Part shown: positions 62,731 through 64,000 of the stretch, one piece after another | Layout of the letters: each line of letters begins with the position of its first letter | Numbering within the stretch: the first letter of the stretch is position 1 | Origin: Frankiales bacterium | GTDB lineage: Bacteria; Actinomycetota; Actinomycetes; Mycobacteriales; Jatrophihabitantaceae | Assembly (NCBI GenBank): GCA_025966315.1 | Contig: JAOPUZ010000072.1 | Coordinates: 1-64,000, forward strand | Reading direction: 5' to 3' | Length of the DNA stretch: 64,000 bases | Made by a program: the position numbers and the translations under genes | Notes under the pieces: generated by a model | The model's database searches: none | Seen by the model: only the letters and a program-made list of their open reading frames with translations | Told to the model about the DNA's origin: nothing

Positions 62731-64000
62731 ATGTACTCAGGAAGCACGTTGAGTCACTCCGACGCGGCGTCAGCCGCCGAGCTGTTCGAGCAGGGCTTTA
62801 GCGCCAAGTCCGTGGCCATTTCACTTGACCTCGCCTCGAACCCTGTTCAAATGTTGTATCAGCGATGGCAGCTACGCGGATCGGGTGCGCTTGTGACGAG
62901 AGACCGCAGGCAGTACGACTTCGAGACCAAGCTCGAGATTGTGCTGCGCCATATCAAAGGTGTGCCTGGAAGGGTTCTTGCCGAAGAGTTCGACCTCCCG
63001 TCGCCCAGCACCGTCGCCCAGCACCGTCGCCAACTGGACGAGTATCTACCGGCGCGACGGCGAAGAAGGGTTGCGCCCAAAAAGGCGCGGCCGGCCGCCG
63101 ACCGATCGTGGGAATCCTCAGCAGGAGAGCGACATCGAGACACTGCGCAAGGAGAACGAACGGCTTCGCGCAGAGGTCGCTTACCTGGGAAAATTGCGAG
63201 CCTTGAGGTCACAGGAACGACGCTGAAAGTCCGAGCAGTCGATGCCCTCAAGGCGCAGCACCCACTACCGCTCTTGCTGCAGATTGCAGAGCTCGCCAGG
63301 TCAACGTTCTACGACCACCGACGCCGACTCAACCGCGTCGACACGCAGGCCGATCTCAAAGAGGCCATCCGCGGTGCGTTCACGGGCGCGAACGGCGCCT
63401 ACGGGCACCGGCGCATCCTCGCAGTTCTGATCCGACAGGGATGGAGGGTCTCCAAGAAGACCGTGCTCAAACTGATGCGCGCGCTCGGGTTGCAGTGCCC
63501 AGTACGCCGTCGCAAACGGTACAACTCCTTCCGTGGTGAGATCGGCGAGGCTGCCGACAATGTGTTGAGCCGCCAGTTCGCGACAGAGGTTAAGCACACC
63601 AAGTGGGCCACGGACGTGACCGAGTTCAAGATCGGCAGCTCCAGGGTCTACCTATCACCGATTCTCGACCTCTACGACAACCGGGTTATCTCTGCTACGG
63701 CCGGGCCATCTCCGAGCGTCAAGATGATCACCGACGGACTACGCACTGCGATCGGCAGCCTTCAACCTGGCGAGAAACCTCTTGTTCACTCCGACCAAGG
63801 ATTTCAGTACCGCCACACCCTCTGGCAGAACACGTTGCGCAAAGCCGGGCTCACCCAGTCGATGTCGCGCAAGGGCACGTGTCTCGACAACGCCGTCATC
63901 GAGGGATTCTTCAGCCACCTAAAGGAGGAATGGTTCCGTATCCAGCAGCCCGAGACCATAGACGAGTTCCAGGCGGGCCTGACCGAGTACCTGCGGTGGT
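62731..64000 (+). CDS. IS3-family transposase, OrfA N-terminus fused in frame to OrfB (partial)
   Basis: Reading from ATG 62731 there is no stop up to the window end (at least 423 residues), so the ORF track omitted it. Residues 1-95 are the OrfA helix-turn-helix region (LFEQGFSAKSVAISLDL, GVPGRVLAEEFDLPS). After the 13-bp duplication at 63001 the frame leaves OrfA, whose true zipper (SDIETLRKENERLRAEVAYL) sits in the +1 frame ending at 63226. From about 63227 it is OrfB: PLLLQIAELARSTFYDHRRR, DDE residues in WATDVTEF, VHSDQGFQYR and NAVIEGFF. The middle third of the fused product is out of frame. Confidence 0.88.
   Translation, partial: MYSGSTLSHSDAASAAELFEQGFSAKSVAISLDLASNPVQMLYQRWQLRGSGALVTRDRRQYDFETKLEIVLRHIKGVPGRVLAEEFDLPSPSTVAQHRRQLDEYLPARRRRRVAPKKARPAADRSWESSAGERHRDTAQGERTASRRGRLPGKIASLEVTGTTLKVRAVDALKAQHPLPLLLQIAELARSTFYDHRRRLNRVDTQADLKEAIRGAFTGANGAYGHRRILAVLIRQGWRVSKKTVLKLMRALGLQCPVRRRKRYNSFRGEIGEAADNVLSRQFATEVKHTKWATDVTEFKIGSSRVYLSPILDLYDNRVISATAGPSPSVKMITDGLRTAIGSLQPGEKPLVHSDQGFQYRHTLWQNTLRKAGLTQSMSRKGTCLDNAVIEGFFSHLKEEWFRIQQPETIDEFQAGLTEYLRW
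63001..63026 (+). repeat. 13-bp tandem duplication in transposase OrfA
   Basis: TCGCCCAGCACCG occurs twice head to tail, followed by TCGCCAACTGG. Removing one copy restores the normal OrfA reading (SPSTVANWTSIYRRDGEEGL). Thirteen bases is a +1 shift. Confidence 0.95.

Larger units (their letters stand above)
62674..64000 (+). mobile_element. IS3-family element, left part (runs off the window)
   Basis: The left terminal repeat begins TGGTCCCCAAAGGTTGGACA, a typical IS3/IS150-group tip. The transposase reading frame starts 57 bases inside. The element interrupts the SCO7613-type gene. The right end and the target duplication lie outside the window. Confidence 0.85.

Overview
The window is high-GC DNA with a dense actinomycete gene set. 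Markers include five F420-type enzymes (three LLM-class, one PPOX-class and related folds), an EtfD-type membrane oxidoreductase, GTP-dependent PEP carboxykinase, a DUF5313 membrane protein, a PtpB-like phosphatase, an ECF42-type sigma factor with its DGPF partner, and a HelD-like ATPase. I read it as chromosome of an Actinomycetota member, probably outside Streptomyces. No rRNA, tRNA, CRISPR array or replication origin was recognised. Everything here comes from reading the sequence; no database search was run.

Region 1-7.4 kb is accessory and partly decayed. It opens with the tail of an IS3-family transposase. It then carries two small membrane or lipoprotein genes, a multiply frameshifted tyrosine-recombinase remnant, a serine-recombinase tail, a DUF1003 protein, a LuxR-type regulator with a degenerate receiver, and an NlpC/P60 endopeptidase with a structured leader. 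A membrane protein/winged-helix pair follows with a perfect 18-bp palindromic operator, then the last part of a dead ECF42 sigma gene and a GlsB-like protein. Two hexanucleotide tandem arrays lie in the non-coding parts.

Region 7.5-25.3 kb is ordinary chromosome: methyltransferase, SppA, LLM oxidoreductases, a Bcr/CflA-type efflux pump, and a CaCA cation exchanger behind a clear yybP-ykoY (Mn2+) riboswitch. It continues with PadR and molbindin genes, a beta-carbonic anhydrase, an AAA ATPase, SerA, and the DGPF/ECF42 operon with a matching promoter.

Region 25.3-47.3 kb is mostly metabolism. It holds a FadE5-like acyl-CoA dehydrogenase behind a tandem operator, a tyrosine phosphatase, an NHL-thioredoxin protein, glutathione peroxidase, and a complete branched-chain/2-oxoacid dehydrogenase operon (E1alpha-E1beta-E2). 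A PadR/HAAS membrane pair, a Tat-exported phosphatase, a HelD-like ATPase, a GH63-type glucosidase and PEP carboxykinase follow.

Region 47.5-64 kb holds TldD/TldE, a GH1 beta-glucosidase, and an envelope operon (frameshifted lipoprotein PBP, a GNAT-PH fusion, a PH-domain membrane protein). It also holds a second acyl-CoA dehydrogenase, a TauE-type permease and EtfD. EtfD together with the two acyl-CoA dehydrogenases suggests fatty-acid oxidation feeding the respiratory chain. The window ends inside an IS3-family element that has cut a SCO7613-type membrane gene. In that element a 13-bp duplication puts the start of OrfA and all of OrfB into one frame.
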